DNA of 12,116 nt from Fimenecus sp045611635 (GCA_045611635.1 JAZKXL010000052.1:1-12116); one strand, 5' to 3'; counted from the first letter of the stretch, positions 1 through 7,208 are shown. Translations and numbers: made by a program. The notes: generated from the sequence alone by a model not told the origin.

Positions 1-11
1 AGCGTTGAGAC

Positions 12-87
12 GCTGGTGTAGCTCAGTTGGTAGAGCAGCTGATTTGTAATCAGCAGGTCGGGGGTTCGAGTCCGTCCACCAGCTCCA
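12..87 (+). tRNA. tRNA-Thr (anticodon UGU)
   Basis: A complete cloverleaf is visible. The acceptor strands GCTGGTG (12-18) and CACCAGC (77-83) pair fully, followed by T84 as discriminator and an encoded CCA (85-87). The anticodon arm GCTGA-TTTGTAA-TCAGC puts TGT in the anticodon position, which reads ACA (Thr). The T-loop TTCGAGT is canonical. It lies 19 bp before tRNA-Tyr, so the two are probably cut from one transcript whose promoter lies left of the window. Confidence 0.97.
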
Positions 88-106
88 TTTTTTTGTAATT
101 GAATAT

Positions 107-191
<85 letters not shown>

Positions 192-196
192 AAAAA

Positions 197-222
197 AGAC
201 TTGCAATAGCAGGTCTTTTTTG
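197..222 (+). terminator. Rho-independent terminator of the tRNA-Thr/Tyr unit
   Basis: An 8-bp stem AGACTTGC/GCAGGTCT (one G-T pair) with loop AATA runs straight into a T-tract (216-221), starting 6 bp after the tRNA CCA. This is a textbook intrinsic terminator. Confidence 0.9.
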
Positions 223-246
223 TTTTCTATTTTATTTTTTTACTTA

Positions 247-260
247 TCGGTGGATTCGAA
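247..260 (+). repeat. Short echo of the tRNA-Tyr T-arm
   Basis: The segment TCGGTGGATTCGAA repeats TCGGTGGTTCGAA of the tRNA-Tyr variable/T-arm (162-174) with one inserted A, and ACTT precedes both. It could be a decayed 3' fragment of a duplicated tRNA or a chance match; it is short, so confidence is low. Confidence 0.3.
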
Positions 261-266
261 AGCCCG

Positions 267-296
267 TTGAAAAAATCTATTCGTTTGTGCTATAAT
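267..296 (+). promoter_or_regulatory. Sigma-A-type promoter for the oxidoreductase operon
   Basis: A -35 box TTGAAA (267-272) is separated by 18 bp from a perfect -10 TATAAT (291-296), preceded by TG at 288-289 (extended -10). Transcription should start near 303, leaving only about 14 nt before ATG 317, just enough to hold the ribosome site AGAGGTG (305-311). No regulatory structure fits in so short a leader. Confidence 0.85.
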
Positions 297-316
297 AAAT
301 CTCAAGAGGTGAGTAT

Positions 317-1297
317 ATGCTAAACAAGTTTAATTGGGCAATATTAGGTTGTGGCAATATTGCAAACGACTTTGCTCGTGATACAATCCGAATGGGTGGC
401 AAAATTTATTCAGTAGCCAACCGTACTTATGAAAAAGCAATTGACTTTGCAAACAAATACAATATAGAAAAAGTCTATGAAAATATTGACGATTTATTTG
501 CCGACAAAAATGTAGATATTGTATATATCGCAACACCACATAATAAGCATATTGAGTACATTCTCAAAGCGTTAGATAACAATAAGCATGTGCTTTGTGA
601 AAAAGCAATTACCCTTAATAGTAAGGAACTTAACAAAGCAGCTACTCTTGCAAAAGAAAAAAATCTTATTCTTGCCGAGGCAATGACAATCTACAATATG
701 CCACTTTATACTGAACTTGAAAAAATCATAAAATCAGGGGATTTAGGTGAATTTAGGTTAGCTCAAGTGAATTTTGGTAGCTTCAAAGAGTACGATATGA
801 CAAATCGTTTCTTTAATATGGATTTAGCAGGTGGTGCACTTTTAGATATTGGTGTTTATGCACTTTCTCTTGTAAGAATGTTTATGAATACAAAAAATGC
901 TCAAATCCATTCGCAAGTTAAGTTTGCCGAAACAGGTGCTGATGAGCAATCAAGTATTATAATTGAAAACGAAAAAGAGCAAATGGCAAGCGTAACACTC
1001 TCACTTCACGCAAAACAACCTAAAAGAGCTACAATTTGCTACGACAATGCCTATATTGAAATCTATGAATACCCAAGAGCCGACAAAGCAGTAATCACAT
1101 ATACAAGTGATAACCATACACAAGAAATCACAGCAGGTAAACTTGAAAATGCACTTTGTTATGAATTACAAAATATGGAAAATGCAGTTGAAACAGGCAA
1201 AAATACAATGCGCCTGGATTACACAATTGATGTAATGAATATTATGAGCAAACTTAGAAATGACTGGAATATGAAATACCCAGAAGAAGTGGAGTGA
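317..1297 (+). CDS. Gfo/Idh/MocA family NAD(P)-dependent oxidoreductase
   Basis: The 326-residue protein has the two-domain plan of the Gfo/Idh/MocA family. Its N-terminal Rossmann domain starts with GCGNIA (residues 11-16), followed by the ANR turn (34-36) and the TPHNKH segment (73-78). The catalytic-lysine strand reads CEKAI (94-98), where the family usually has EKP, so Ala replaces Pro. The C-terminal domain opens with AGGALLDIGVYAL (171-183), the conserved GGxxxDxGxY signature. Such enzymes oxidise or reduce sugars, polyols, dihydrodiols or related alcohols with NAD(P); the closest flavour is the dihydrodiol/xylose dehydrogenase-like branch, but the substrate cannot be named. The start is ATG with AGAGGTG 5 bp upstream. 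It is first in an operon; the next gene begins 3 bp after its stop, suggesting coupled translation. Confidence 0.93.
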   Translation: MLNKFNWAILGCGNIANDFARDTIRMGGKIYSVANRTYEKAIDFANKYNIEKVYENIDDLFADKNVDIVYIATPHNKHIEYILKALDNNKHVLCEKAITLNSKELNKAATLAKEKNLILAEAMTIYNMPLYTELEKIIKSGDLGEFRLAQVNFGSFKEYDMTNRFFNMDLAGGALLDIGVYALSLVRMFMNTKNAQIHSQVKFAETGADEQSSIIIENEKEQMASVTLSLHAKQPKRATICYDNAYIEIYEYPRADKAVITYTSDNHTQEITAGKLENALCYELQNMENAVETGKNTMRLDYTIDVMNIMSKLRNDWNMKYPEEVE

Positions 1298-1300
1298 TTT

Positions 1301-2650
1301 ATGAAAATCTTAATCTTAAACGGTAGCCCAAAAGGCAAATACAGTATAACCTTACAAACAATAAAATTCTTACAACTTAAAAAACCTGACCACCAGTTTG
1401 AAGTGCTCAATGTTGGTCAGCAAATCAAGAAATTTGAAAAAGATTTTAATAGTGCAAAAGAAGCGTTAGAAAATGCCGATTTACTTATTTTCTCATATCC
1501 TGTTTACACTTTTATTGCACCTTGTCAGTTACATAGATTTATTGAACTTATGAAAGAGCATAATGTGAATGTAAAGGGCAAATTTGCAACACAACTTTCA
1601 ACATCAAAGCATTTCTATGACATTACTGCACACAAGTATATTGAAGATAATTGCTACGATTTAGGTCTTAAATATATTCGTGGACTTTCAGCCGATATGG
1701 ATGACTTGCTTACTGAAAAAGGTCAAAAAGAAGCACTTGATTTCTTCAATTACACTTGTTGGAGCGTAGAAAATGACTACTACGAAGCATTCCCTGAAGA
1801 AATGCCAAAATCAAATAATATTCCTGCTACTGTGCCAGAATGTATAGAAGAAAAAACAGGGGATGTGGTAATCGTAACCGATTGTAAAGAAGACGACACT
1901 CAACTTGTAGCTATGATTAACCGTTTTCGTGCAGTTTTACCACTTAAAACAAGAATTGTTAATATTCGCGAATACGCTTTTAGTGGCGGGTGTTTAGGTT
2001 GCTTTAATTGTGCAGTTTCAGGTAAATGTATTTATAAAGATGGGTTTGACGATTATCTTCGTAATAATATTCAAACTGCACAAGCTATCGTTTATGCTTT
2101 TACAATCAAAGACCATTCAATGGGTGCACGCTTTAAGATGTATGACGACCGTCAATTTTGCAACGGACACCGCACAGTGACAATGGGTATGCCATTCGGT
2201 TACCTTGTAAGCGGCAATTATAGTCAAGAAATGAATTTGCAAACAATTATCGAGGGCAGAGCCCAGGTTGGTGGCAATTTCCTTGCAGGCGTTGCAACTG
2301 ATGAAATAAATACAAATAGTGAAATTGACAAAATGGCGCAAAAACTTGTTTATGCTCTTAATAACAAATATGTACCGCCACAAAATTTCTATGGCATTGG
2401 TGGAATGAAGATTTTTAGAGATTTAATTTGGCAAATGCAGGGTATGATGCGTGCTGACCATAAATTCTATAAAGCACATAACCAATATGACTTCCCACAA
2501 AAGAAAAAGGGTAGAATGATTTTAATGTATCTTGTAGGCGCTATGCTTGCAAATGAAAAAATCAAATCTAAAATGGGCAATAAAATGAATGAAGGCATGC
2601 TAATGCCATACACCAAACTTTTCGAAAAACTTGAAAAAGAGAATATGTAA
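1301..2650 (+). CDS. Tandem flavodoxin-fold protein with iron-sulfur-flavoprotein-type C-terminal domain
   Basis: The 449-residue protein contains two flavodoxin-like units. The first begins MKILILNGSPKGKYS with the SPKGxxS phosphate-binding loop for FMN (9-15) and continues with FSYPVYT (64-70), typical of NAD(P)H-dependent FMN reductases. A second unit starts near 188 (DVVIVTD). It contains GGCLGCFNC followed by GKC: Cys231, 234, 237 and 243 give Cx2Cx2Cx5C, which fits the compact Cx2Cx2Cx4-7C [4Fe-4S] motif of iron-sulfur flavoproteins. The last 100 residues (350-449) are rich in Lys and Met and match nothing I know. Likely role: cytoplasmic electron transfer between a reduced cofactor and an unknown acceptor; the oxidoreductase just upstream is a possible partner. 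The first unit alone resembles a common FMN reductase, so the fusion is the notable point. The GGAG ribosome site lies inside the end of the preceding gene. Confidence 0.8.
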   Translation: MKILILNGSPKGKYSITLQTIKFLQLKKPDHQFEVLNVGQQIKKFEKDFNSAKEALENADLLIFSYPVYTFIAPCQLHRFIELMKEHNVNVKGKFATQLSTSKHFYDITAHKYIEDNCYDLGLKYIRGLSADMDDLLTEKGQKEALDFFNYTCWSVENDYYEAFPEEMPKSNNIPATVPECIEEKTGDVVIVTDCKEDDTQLVAMINRFRAVLPLKTRIVNIREYAFSGGCLGCFNCAVSGKCIYKDGFDDYLRNNIQTAQAIVYAFTIKDHSMGARFKMYDDRQFCNGHRTVTMGMPFGYLVSGNYSQEMNLQTIIEGRAQVGGNFLAGVATDEINTNSEIDKMAQKLVYALNNKYVPPQNFYGIGGMKIFRDLIWQMQGMMRADHKFYKAHNQYDFPQKKKGRMILMYLVGAMLANEKIKSKMGNKMNEGMLMPYTKLFEKLEKENM

Positions 2651-2654
2651 CAAA

Positions 2655-2681
2655 AATGGCGGGAGTTAAACTCTCGCCATT
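2655..2681. terminator. Bidirectional terminator between convergent genes
   Basis: An 11-bp stem (AATGGCGGGAG paired with CTCTCGCCATT, one G-T) has loop TTAAA. On the minus strand it is followed by a T-run and ends the 2692-3564 gene; on the plus strand it follows the flavoprotein stop by 4 bp, with a weaker TTTT 3' tract. Confidence 0.85.
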
Positions 2682-2691
2682 AGTTTTGCAC

Positions 2692-3564
2692 TTATAAAAC
2701 CTTTACCCCAAATCCAGCACCAAGTGTGCCACCACTCTTTATATATTCAATAGCATTTTTTTGCATTGTAGTATTTTGCGGTAGTTTTTCAATGCAACCA
2801 TAACTGCCTGTTTTCTTTTTGTTTTTAAGCATTTCTTTATTTTGGTATCTTACACTAAAAAGCCATCTATAAGCGTCAGCAGGGGCTTCGTGCTTGCTAG
2901 TGACATCCCAAAGTGTAGCAAATTTCAAAATGTTGCTACCCTCAATCATATAATCTTTATTAGTAGGATAAAGTAGCCAACTATGACACATAAACTTGTT
3001 GTCAGGGTATTCGGGAAAATACTCTTTTATAAATTCCTGTGCCATAATAAACGACTTTTCACAAGCGTCAAAATCTAACTTTTCGCCACGTGGAATATGT
3101 ACATTCCAAATTTTGTCGCCAAATTTAATTGTTTCGCCATTTTTACGATATGTGTCTTTCATATAATAAAACATTTTTTGATATTGAAGCCGACCAATTT
3201 TGAAAATACTCATGTTCATATGAAGCATAATCCAGTTAAGCTCGTTAAGACCAGTGCTATGAAGATTATCGCGACAGTCATTAATCCATATTTTAATGTC
3301 ACTCATTGTGTCAAAAAAGATTTCGTCACTAATGCCTTTCTTTTCATATCTATTTTTAACCTCAGGCAAAAAAGCATATACAAGACAAAGCTTTGTGAAA
3401 TCATCTTTTTTAAGATGTATTTCCCAGCGTTTTTTATAGCAAAATTTAAGATAACGAGAAATCTTTTTTTCATTTTTCTTAATGTATTCTTCAATTTTAA
3501 CTTGTAAATCTTCATCAGGATATATTTTTAAAAACAAATCCTTTGCGTCAGTATAATTAATCAT
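2692..3564 (-). CDS. Acyltransferase of the NAT_N/GNAT_C (DUF5596-like) type
   Basis: The 290-residue protein matches, from memory, a Firmicutes family annotated as acyltransferase-domain protein with an N-terminal NAT_N-like helical half and a GNAT-like C-terminal half. The recognisable block is VHIPRGEKLD (155-164), then a Cys-Glu-x-Ser helix, then the FMCHSWLL segment (191-198) and GSNILKF (209-215). The N-terminal 110 residues are helical and charged (Lys/Glu-rich) with no signal peptide or membrane segment, so it is probably cytoplasmic. The acceptor and acyl donor are unknown and catalysis has not been shown from sequence. The start is ATG with GGAG 8 bp upstream. It is a single-gene unit with its own promoter and terminator. 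The antisense frame at 3097-3507 is a by-product of its codon pattern. Confidence 0.7.
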   Translation of the reverse strand: MINYTDAKDLFLKIYPDEDLQVKIEEYIKKNEKKISRYLKFCYKKRWEIHLKKDDFTKLCLVYAFLPEVKNRYEKKGISDEIFFDTMSDIKIWINDCRDNLHSTGLNELNWIMLHMNMSIFKIGRLQYQKMFYYMKDTYRKNGETIKFGDKIWNVHIPRGEKLDFDACEKSFIMAQEFIKEYFPEYPDNKFMCHSWLLYPTNKDYMIEGSNILKFATLWDVTSKHEAPADAYRWLFSVRYQNKEMLKNKKKTGSYGCIEKLPQNTTMQKNAIEYIKSGGTLGAGFGVKVL

Positions 3565-3591
3565 AGTTTTCTCTCCAAATTACTTTTTACC

Positions 3592-3620
3592 ATTTTATCA
3601 CATTTTATGTAAAATTTGAA
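3592..3620 (-). promoter_or_regulatory. Promoter of the GNAT-like gene
   Basis: Read on the minus strand, TTCAAA (3620-3615) and TAAAAT (3597-3592) are 17 bp apart, and TG stands one base before the -10 (extended -10). The start of transcription would be about 20 nt upstream of ATG 3564. The -35 is weak, but spacing and TGn support it. Confidence 0.6.
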
Positions 3621-3670
3621 TACATTTAAATTTTTATTTTAGGGCAAAATATTTGCGTGAGGTGATAATA

Positions 3671-3790
3671 ATGAATAATCAAAATAACAATAATAACAAA
3701 AACAATAATAAGAAAAAAGCAACAAATAATCAATTTTCAAATCAAAAAAACGAGCCAGATATGAAGAATAATAATCAAGGCGATAAATAA
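3671..3790 (+). CDS. Asn/Lys-rich 39-residue micro-protein
   Basis: ATG 3671 is preceded by the strong ribosome site GAGGTGA (3658-3664), the same type as its larger neighbours, and the frame ends at TAA 3788-3790, 7 bp before a terminator stem. The product has 39 residues: 17 Asn, 7 Lys and 4 Gln, with one Phe (22), no Cys, no Trp and no hydrophobic stretch, so it is soluble and probably disordered. A strong ribosome site plus a dedicated terminator argues that it is expressed. The composition recalls small acid-soluble spore proteins and other tiny Asn-rich Clostridia peptides, but I cannot match it to a family. A convincing promoter was not found in 3600-3656, though AT-rich TTTAAA (3625-3630) is present. 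It could alternatively be a leader or non-functional frame. Confidence 0.6.
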   Translation: MNNQNNNNNKNNNKKKATNNQFSNQKNEPDMKNNNQGDK

Positions 3791-3797
3791 CAAAAAA

Positions 3798-3824
3798 CCG
3801 AGGTGTAAAACCTCGGCTTTTTTT
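3798..3824. terminator. Bidirectional terminator between the micro-ORF and plsC-like gene
   Basis: A 7-bp stem CCGAGGT/ACCTCGG with loop GTAAA has T-runs on both sides: TTTTTTT at 3818-3824 for the plus strand and A-run 3792-3797 (T on the minus strand) for the gene ending at 3823. Confidence 0.9.
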
Positions 3825-5016
3825 ATTTGTAGTGTTTTTTTGTTAAAAACCTCCACGCTGCAACATATTTTGCTGCTGCTCTTGGAGCTTTACTTTTTAC
3901 ATATAAAAGTTGTTCCCCATCAAATAACATTATCGATTCAATTGAAACATTAAGCACAAGTTTTAATTTTTCAACAGGATAAGTTATTGTTTCATTTTCA
4001 TTTAATTCTATTTCAAAGCGGTCTTTGTAAAGACGAAGAATAGCGCTATCAGAAAGTTCAACTTTTTTACGTTTTACAAGTGTATAAACAGGTTGTTCTT
4101 TTTCTTCAAAAATCAACCCGCCCTCAGGGGTGTTAAGCACTCTGTCTTTCCAAATGCCTTTTTGCCATTTGTCCCAGTCAAGAACATTATCAAAGATAAG
4201 TGCTTTCTCACTTTCGTGGAAAAATCCATCTCTACCAAATTCAACTCTATACCCACATTCACAAGTAAGAAAATCACCTTTAGAGTGTAATGTTCCAACC
4301 CGTTGACAGTGAGGACAAATGTAAAGAATTCTTTCAATATGCTCCGCAAGGTTTTTGCCTTTGTAAATTCGTGGGCGCTTGCGTTGTTCTTCAAAAGCGT
4401 TAACATAAATATCGCGCTTTATTATTGCATTAACTTCTTCCGCAGTCATTTTTTCCAATTCTTCAGGAGAATATTCGTGCACAACACCTGCCCAAATTGG
4501 ACCGCGACGAAGTCCTGTACCCCAACGTGGAGTATGGAAAAAACCACCTTTAATACGGAATGTAATAAGTGCAACACCTAAATCTTTAACAAGTTGACCT
4601 GTACGAGGTGAGAAAAAACCTGTTTCGCCATTAGGTGTAATTGTGCCCTCCGCAAAAAGTCCAAGAGGCACGCCTTCTTTAGCACTTGCCATCATATCAT
4701 TAATAAGTACTGATGGGTGATTGTCACGTCCCTTTACAATCCAACCACACATAGTTTTAAGTAAGAAACGAACAGTTGGATTTAAAATAACATGGTCGCC
4801 CATAACATATCTTACGTAACGTCTTAATGAGCATAAAATATAAATTGGGTCTAATGCGTCAGAATGGTTTGCAATTACAATAAAATTTTTATTTTGTGGA
4901 ATATATTTTTTAACTTTAGCGTGTGCAATAAGAAGCACAATCCAAAATCCAAAAAATCTTACAACATTAACGCTTGCCTTATTTATAAAAGTTTTGAATT
5001 TAGTTTTAAACGACAC
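3823..5016 (-). CDS. PlsC-type 1-acylglycerol-3-phosphate acyltransferase with zinc ribbon and C-terminal extension
   Basis: The first 200 of 397 residues form a lysophospholipid acyltransferase domain: a hydrophobic stretch (17-31), the catalytic NHSDALD block with the HX4D pair His51/Asp56, and FAEGT (121-125), the acyl-acceptor-binding EGT motif. This makes it a membrane-associated enzyme of phospholipid synthesis, probably transferring an acyl chain to lysophosphatidic acid or a related lipid. Usual PlsC proteins are about 200-250 residues, so the rest is extra: Cys234, Cys237, Cys252 and Cys254 form a zinc-ribbon-like CPxC...CxC, and residues 305-397 look like a compact beta-rich module resembling a PH-like fold (inference). 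The start is GTG at 5016, with AAGGA 9 bp upstream; the only nearer ATG is followed by a stop. It is a monocistronic gene with its own promoter and terminator. The exact substrate is uncertain. Confidence 0.85.
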   Translation of the reverse strand: MSFKTKFKTFINKASVNVVRFFGFWIVLLIAHAKVKKYIPQNKNFIVIANHSDALDPIYILCSLRRYVRYVMGDHVILNPTVRFLLKTMCGWIVKGRDNHPSVLINDMMASAKEGVPLGLFAEGTITPNGETGFFSPRTGQLVKDLGVALITFRIKGGFFHTPRWGTGLRRGPIWAGVVHEYSPEELEKMTAEEVNAIIKRDIYVNAFEEQRKRPRIYKGKNLAEHIERILYICPHCQRVGTLHSKGDFLTCECGYRVEFGRDGFFHESEKALIFDNVLDWDKWQKGIWKDRVLNTPEGGLIFEEKEQPVYTLVKRKKVELSDSAILRLYKDRFEIELNENETITYPVEKLKLVLNVSIESIMLFDGEQLLYVKSKAPRAAAKYVAAWRFLTKKHYK

Positions 5017-5063
5017 TTTTTCACATCCTTCAAGGGTGTATCAAAAAATACAAATACACAAAT

Positions 5064-5092
5064 ATGATAAAGAAAAAAGCGAAAATTGTCAA
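5064..5092 (-). promoter_or_regulatory. Strong promoter of the plsC-like gene
   Basis: On the minus strand a perfect -35 TTGACA (5092-5087) and -10 TATCAT (5069-5064) are exactly 17 bp apart. Transcription would start near 5057, giving a leader of about 40 nt. It lies back to back with the plus-strand promoter at 5125-5153, so the two units could share regulation. Confidence 0.85.
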
Positions 5093-5124
5093 GTAAAAGC
5101 ACATAAAAAATGAAAATCGCATTA

Positions 5125-5153
5125 TTGCAATTTTTACCATATTATTGTAAAAT
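5125..5153 (+). promoter_or_regulatory. Promoter of the radical SAM unit
   Basis: TTGCAA (5125-5130) and TAAAAT (5148-5153) are 17 bp apart. The predicted start of transcription, about 5160, lies at the ribosome site GAGGTGA (5158-5164), so the leader is very short. Its position also rules out the upstream in-frame ATG at 5110 as the translation start. Confidence 0.7.
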
Positions 5154-5169
5154 TATTGAGGTGATTAAA

Positions 5170-6072
5170 TTGGGTAGATATTATTCATTAAACGAATATT
5201 TGCAAGAGTATTTTGGGCAAAAAGTATATAAGATTGCTCTTGATATCGGCTGCACCTGCCCAAATCGTGATGGTACATTAGATACCCGAGGTTGTATTTT
5301 TTGTCACAACGGCTCATCACATTTTGCTGAGATGGGAATTGACATAAACACTCAAATTGAAAATGCAAAAAATCGTGTAAAATCAAAAACAAAATCAAAT
5401 AAATATATAGCGTATTTTCAAAGCTTTACAAACACATATGGTGATGTAAACTATCTTAAAAAGGTGTTTACAACTGCCATAAATCGTGAGGATATAGTAG
5501 CCCTTTCAATTGGAACACGACCTGATTGTTTGCCTAGTGAAATACTTGATTTACTTGAGAAACTTAATAAAATTAAACCAGTGTGGGTTGAGTTGGGGCT
5601 TCAAACATCAAATGAGGAAACAGTGACTTATATTCGTCGTTGCTACCCAAATTCTATTTATGAAAACGCAGTAAAAGAATTAAGAAATAGGGGAGTAACA
5701 GTAGTTACCCACATAATTATCGGACTTCCTAACGAAACGAAAAAAGATGTCTTGAATACTGTGGATTTTGCAGTTAAATGCGGCACAAATGGAGTCAAAC
5801 TTCAACTTTTACATGTCTTAAAAGATACTGATTTGTGTGAAGATTACAAGCAAGGCAAAGTAAAAATATTGTCACTTCAAAATTATATTGATATTCTTTG
5901 CGACTGTATTGAAAGAATACCTAAAAATGTTGTAATACATAGAATTACAGGAGATGCACCTAAAAAATATCTTGTTGAGCCACAATGGAGTGCCGACAAG
6001 AAAAAAGTGCTTAACACAATAAACAAAGAATTAGAAAAAAGAGATATTATGCAAGGAAGGTTTGTTTTATGA
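5170..6072 (+). CDS. Radical SAM protein, YhcC/TIGR01212 family
   Basis: I place the start at TTG 5170, 5 bp after GAGGTGA (5158-5164), giving 300 residues beginning MGRYYSLNEYLQEYFG, the usual start of this family. The frame stays open back to ATG 5110, but that codon precedes the promoter -10. Family hallmarks are KVYKIALDIG followed by the cluster cysteines: Cys30, Cys42 and Cys45 (Cx11Cx2C), the widened spacing of this family rather than Cx3Cx2C. Downstream are IGTRPDC and GLQTSNEET (SAM-binding and barrel strands, Elp3-like), then IIGLPNETKKD. It should bind [4Fe-4S] and SAM and make a 5'-deoxyadenosyl radical; the substrate of YhcC-type proteins is not established, though resemblance to Elp3 suggests tRNA or nucleic acid modification. 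It overlaps the next gene by ATGA. Confidence 0.92.
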   Translation: MGRYYSLNEYLQEYFGQKVYKIALDIGCTCPNRDGTLDTRGCIFCHNGSSHFAEMGIDINTQIENAKNRVKSKTKSNKYIAYFQSFTNTYGDVNYLKKVFTTAINREDIVALSIGTRPDCLPSEILDLLEKLNKIKPVWVELGLQTSNEETVTYIRRCYPNSIYENAVKELRNRGVTVVTHIIIGLPNETKKDVLNTVDFAVKCGTNGVKLQLLHVLKDTDLCEDYKQGKVKILSLQNYIDILCDCIERIPKNVVIHRITGDAPKKYLVEPQWSADKKKVLNTINKELEKRDIMQGRFVL

Positions 6073-7193
6073 GTTGGAATTTTAGTTTACCTACAAAAAT
6101 TTATTTTGGTACTGATAAAATCAATGAATTGCCTAAAATTATAAAAGAATTTGGTTACAAAAGGGGAGTGCTTGTTTGCTCAAATACCCTTAAAAACAAC
6201 GGTACTGCTGATGAAATAGTTAAAATTTCAAATGGCACATTAGTTGCGGTGTTTAATGATATAAGACCAAACCCTACAACTGGTAATGTAAATAACTGTG
6301 TAAAAGTTTTAAGAGAAAATAATGCGGATTTTGCTGTTGCTCTTGGTGGTGGCTCGCCAATGGATTGTTGTAAAGCAGCTTGTGCTATTGCAAAAGGTGA
6401 CGACCAAATTGAAAACTATCACACAGGCGGAAAGCCAATTGATAAAGATGAAGTAATACCAATGATTGCAGTTGCAACAACAAGTGGCACTGGTAGTGAA
6501 GTCACTAATATTTCAGTGCTTACCGATACAGCAAAAGGTATTAAAATACCAATGAATGACCCGCTTATGTACCCAAAGGCAGCAATTGTTGACCCTCGCT
6601 TAACACTCAGTGTGCCACCAAAGGTTACTGCATCAACAGGTCTTGATGTGTTAGCACACGCTCTTGAAAGTGTATGGACAGTTCTTCACCAACCAATTTG
6701 CGAAAGCTGTTCAGTTACTGCCACAAAGCTCGTTTTTGAATGGCTTTATAAAGCATATTCAGAACCTGATAATCTTCTTGCTCGTGAAAAAATGGCTGAG
6801 GCGTCAATTATTGCAGGTGTTGCATTCTCAAACCCTCGTACAGCAGGCAGTCACGCTTGTTCATTTCCGCTTACAAATATTTACAAAGTACCACATGGTG
6901 AAGCATGTGCTATGACTCTTGATTACTTTTGTCACTTTAATGCTGATGCCGAAAATGGTCGTCTTAATAAATTTGCTCAAAATTGCGGATTTGCCGATGC
7001 TCATCAAATGGCAAATGCTATAACTGACTTAAAAAAGAAAATGGGTATGGCTTGCACTTTAACTGAAATTGGCGTAAAAACTGATGCGGAAATTGAAAAA
7101 CTTACTGAAATGAGTATGACACCATTACTTGAGAAAAACATGGTCAAACTTTCATATGAAGACATCAAAAAAATGTATCTTTCAATTTTGTAG
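6069..7193 (+). CDS. Iron-containing alcohol dehydrogenase (group III)
   Basis: This 374-residue protein is close to the full family length of about 380-390. The N-terminal NAD(P)-binding half shows YFGTDKINELP (12-22) and the GGGSPMD loop (93-99); TTSGTGSEVT (137-146) is the second nucleotide-binding signature. The metal site is intact: Asp193 and His197 in GLDVLAHALES, His262 in SHACSF, and His276 in PHGEACAM. It should be a cytoplasmic Fe(II)- or Zn-dependent, NAD(P)H-linked alcohol/aldehyde oxidoreductase of the butanol dehydrogenase or 1,3-propanediol dehydrogenase type; the substrate is not determined. The start overlaps the previous stop as ATGA, with AAGGAAGG 8 bp upstream, so it is translationally coupled to the radical SAM gene. 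Confidence 0.95.
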   Translation: MSWNFSLPTKIYFGTDKINELPKIIKEFGYKRGVLVCSNTLKNNGTADEIVKISNGTLVAVFNDIRPNPTTGNVNNCVKVLRENNADFAVALGGGSPMDCCKAACAIAKGDDQIENYHTGGKPIDKDEVIPMIAVATTSGTGSEVTNISVLTDTAKGIKIPMNDPLMYPKAAIVDPRLTLSVPPKVTASTGLDVLAHALESVWTVLHQPICESCSVTATKLVFEWLYKAYSEPDNLLAREKMAEASIIAGVAFSNPRTAGSHACSFPLTNIYKVPHGEACAMTLDYFCHFNADAENGRLNKFAQNCGFADAHQMANAITDLKKKMGMACTLTEIGVKTDAEIEKLTEMSMTPLLEKNMVKLSYEDIKKMYLSIL

Positions 7194-7208
7194 TTTTTAT
7201 GTTATACT
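7180..7208 (+). promoter_or_regulatory. Likely internal promoter for the MMPL gene
   Basis: TTTCAA (7180-7185) and TATACT (7203-7208) are 17 bp apart; a second TATAAT overlaps at 7208-7213. The -35 lies inside the end of the dehydrogenase gene. There is no terminator in the 57-bp gap, so the transporter may also be read from the upstream promoter. Confidence 0.5.

Noticed and set aside
3097..3507. 136-residue open frame on the plus strand
   Set aside because: It lies fully inside the minus-strand acyltransferase, is made of Phe/Ile/Asn-rich noise and has no ribosome site.
4113..4406. 97-residue minus-strand frame within the plsC-like gene
   Set aside because: It is in another frame of a well-supported gene and resembles no family.
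5041..5110. Riboswitch between the divergent promoters
   Set aside because: Predicted leaders of about 40 nt and a few nt are too short, and the sequence is simple AT-rich.
5110..5169. ATG 5110 as the radical SAM start
   Set aside because: It precedes the -10 box of the likely promoter and lacks a ribosome site; TTG 5170 has GAGGTGA and restores the family N-terminus.
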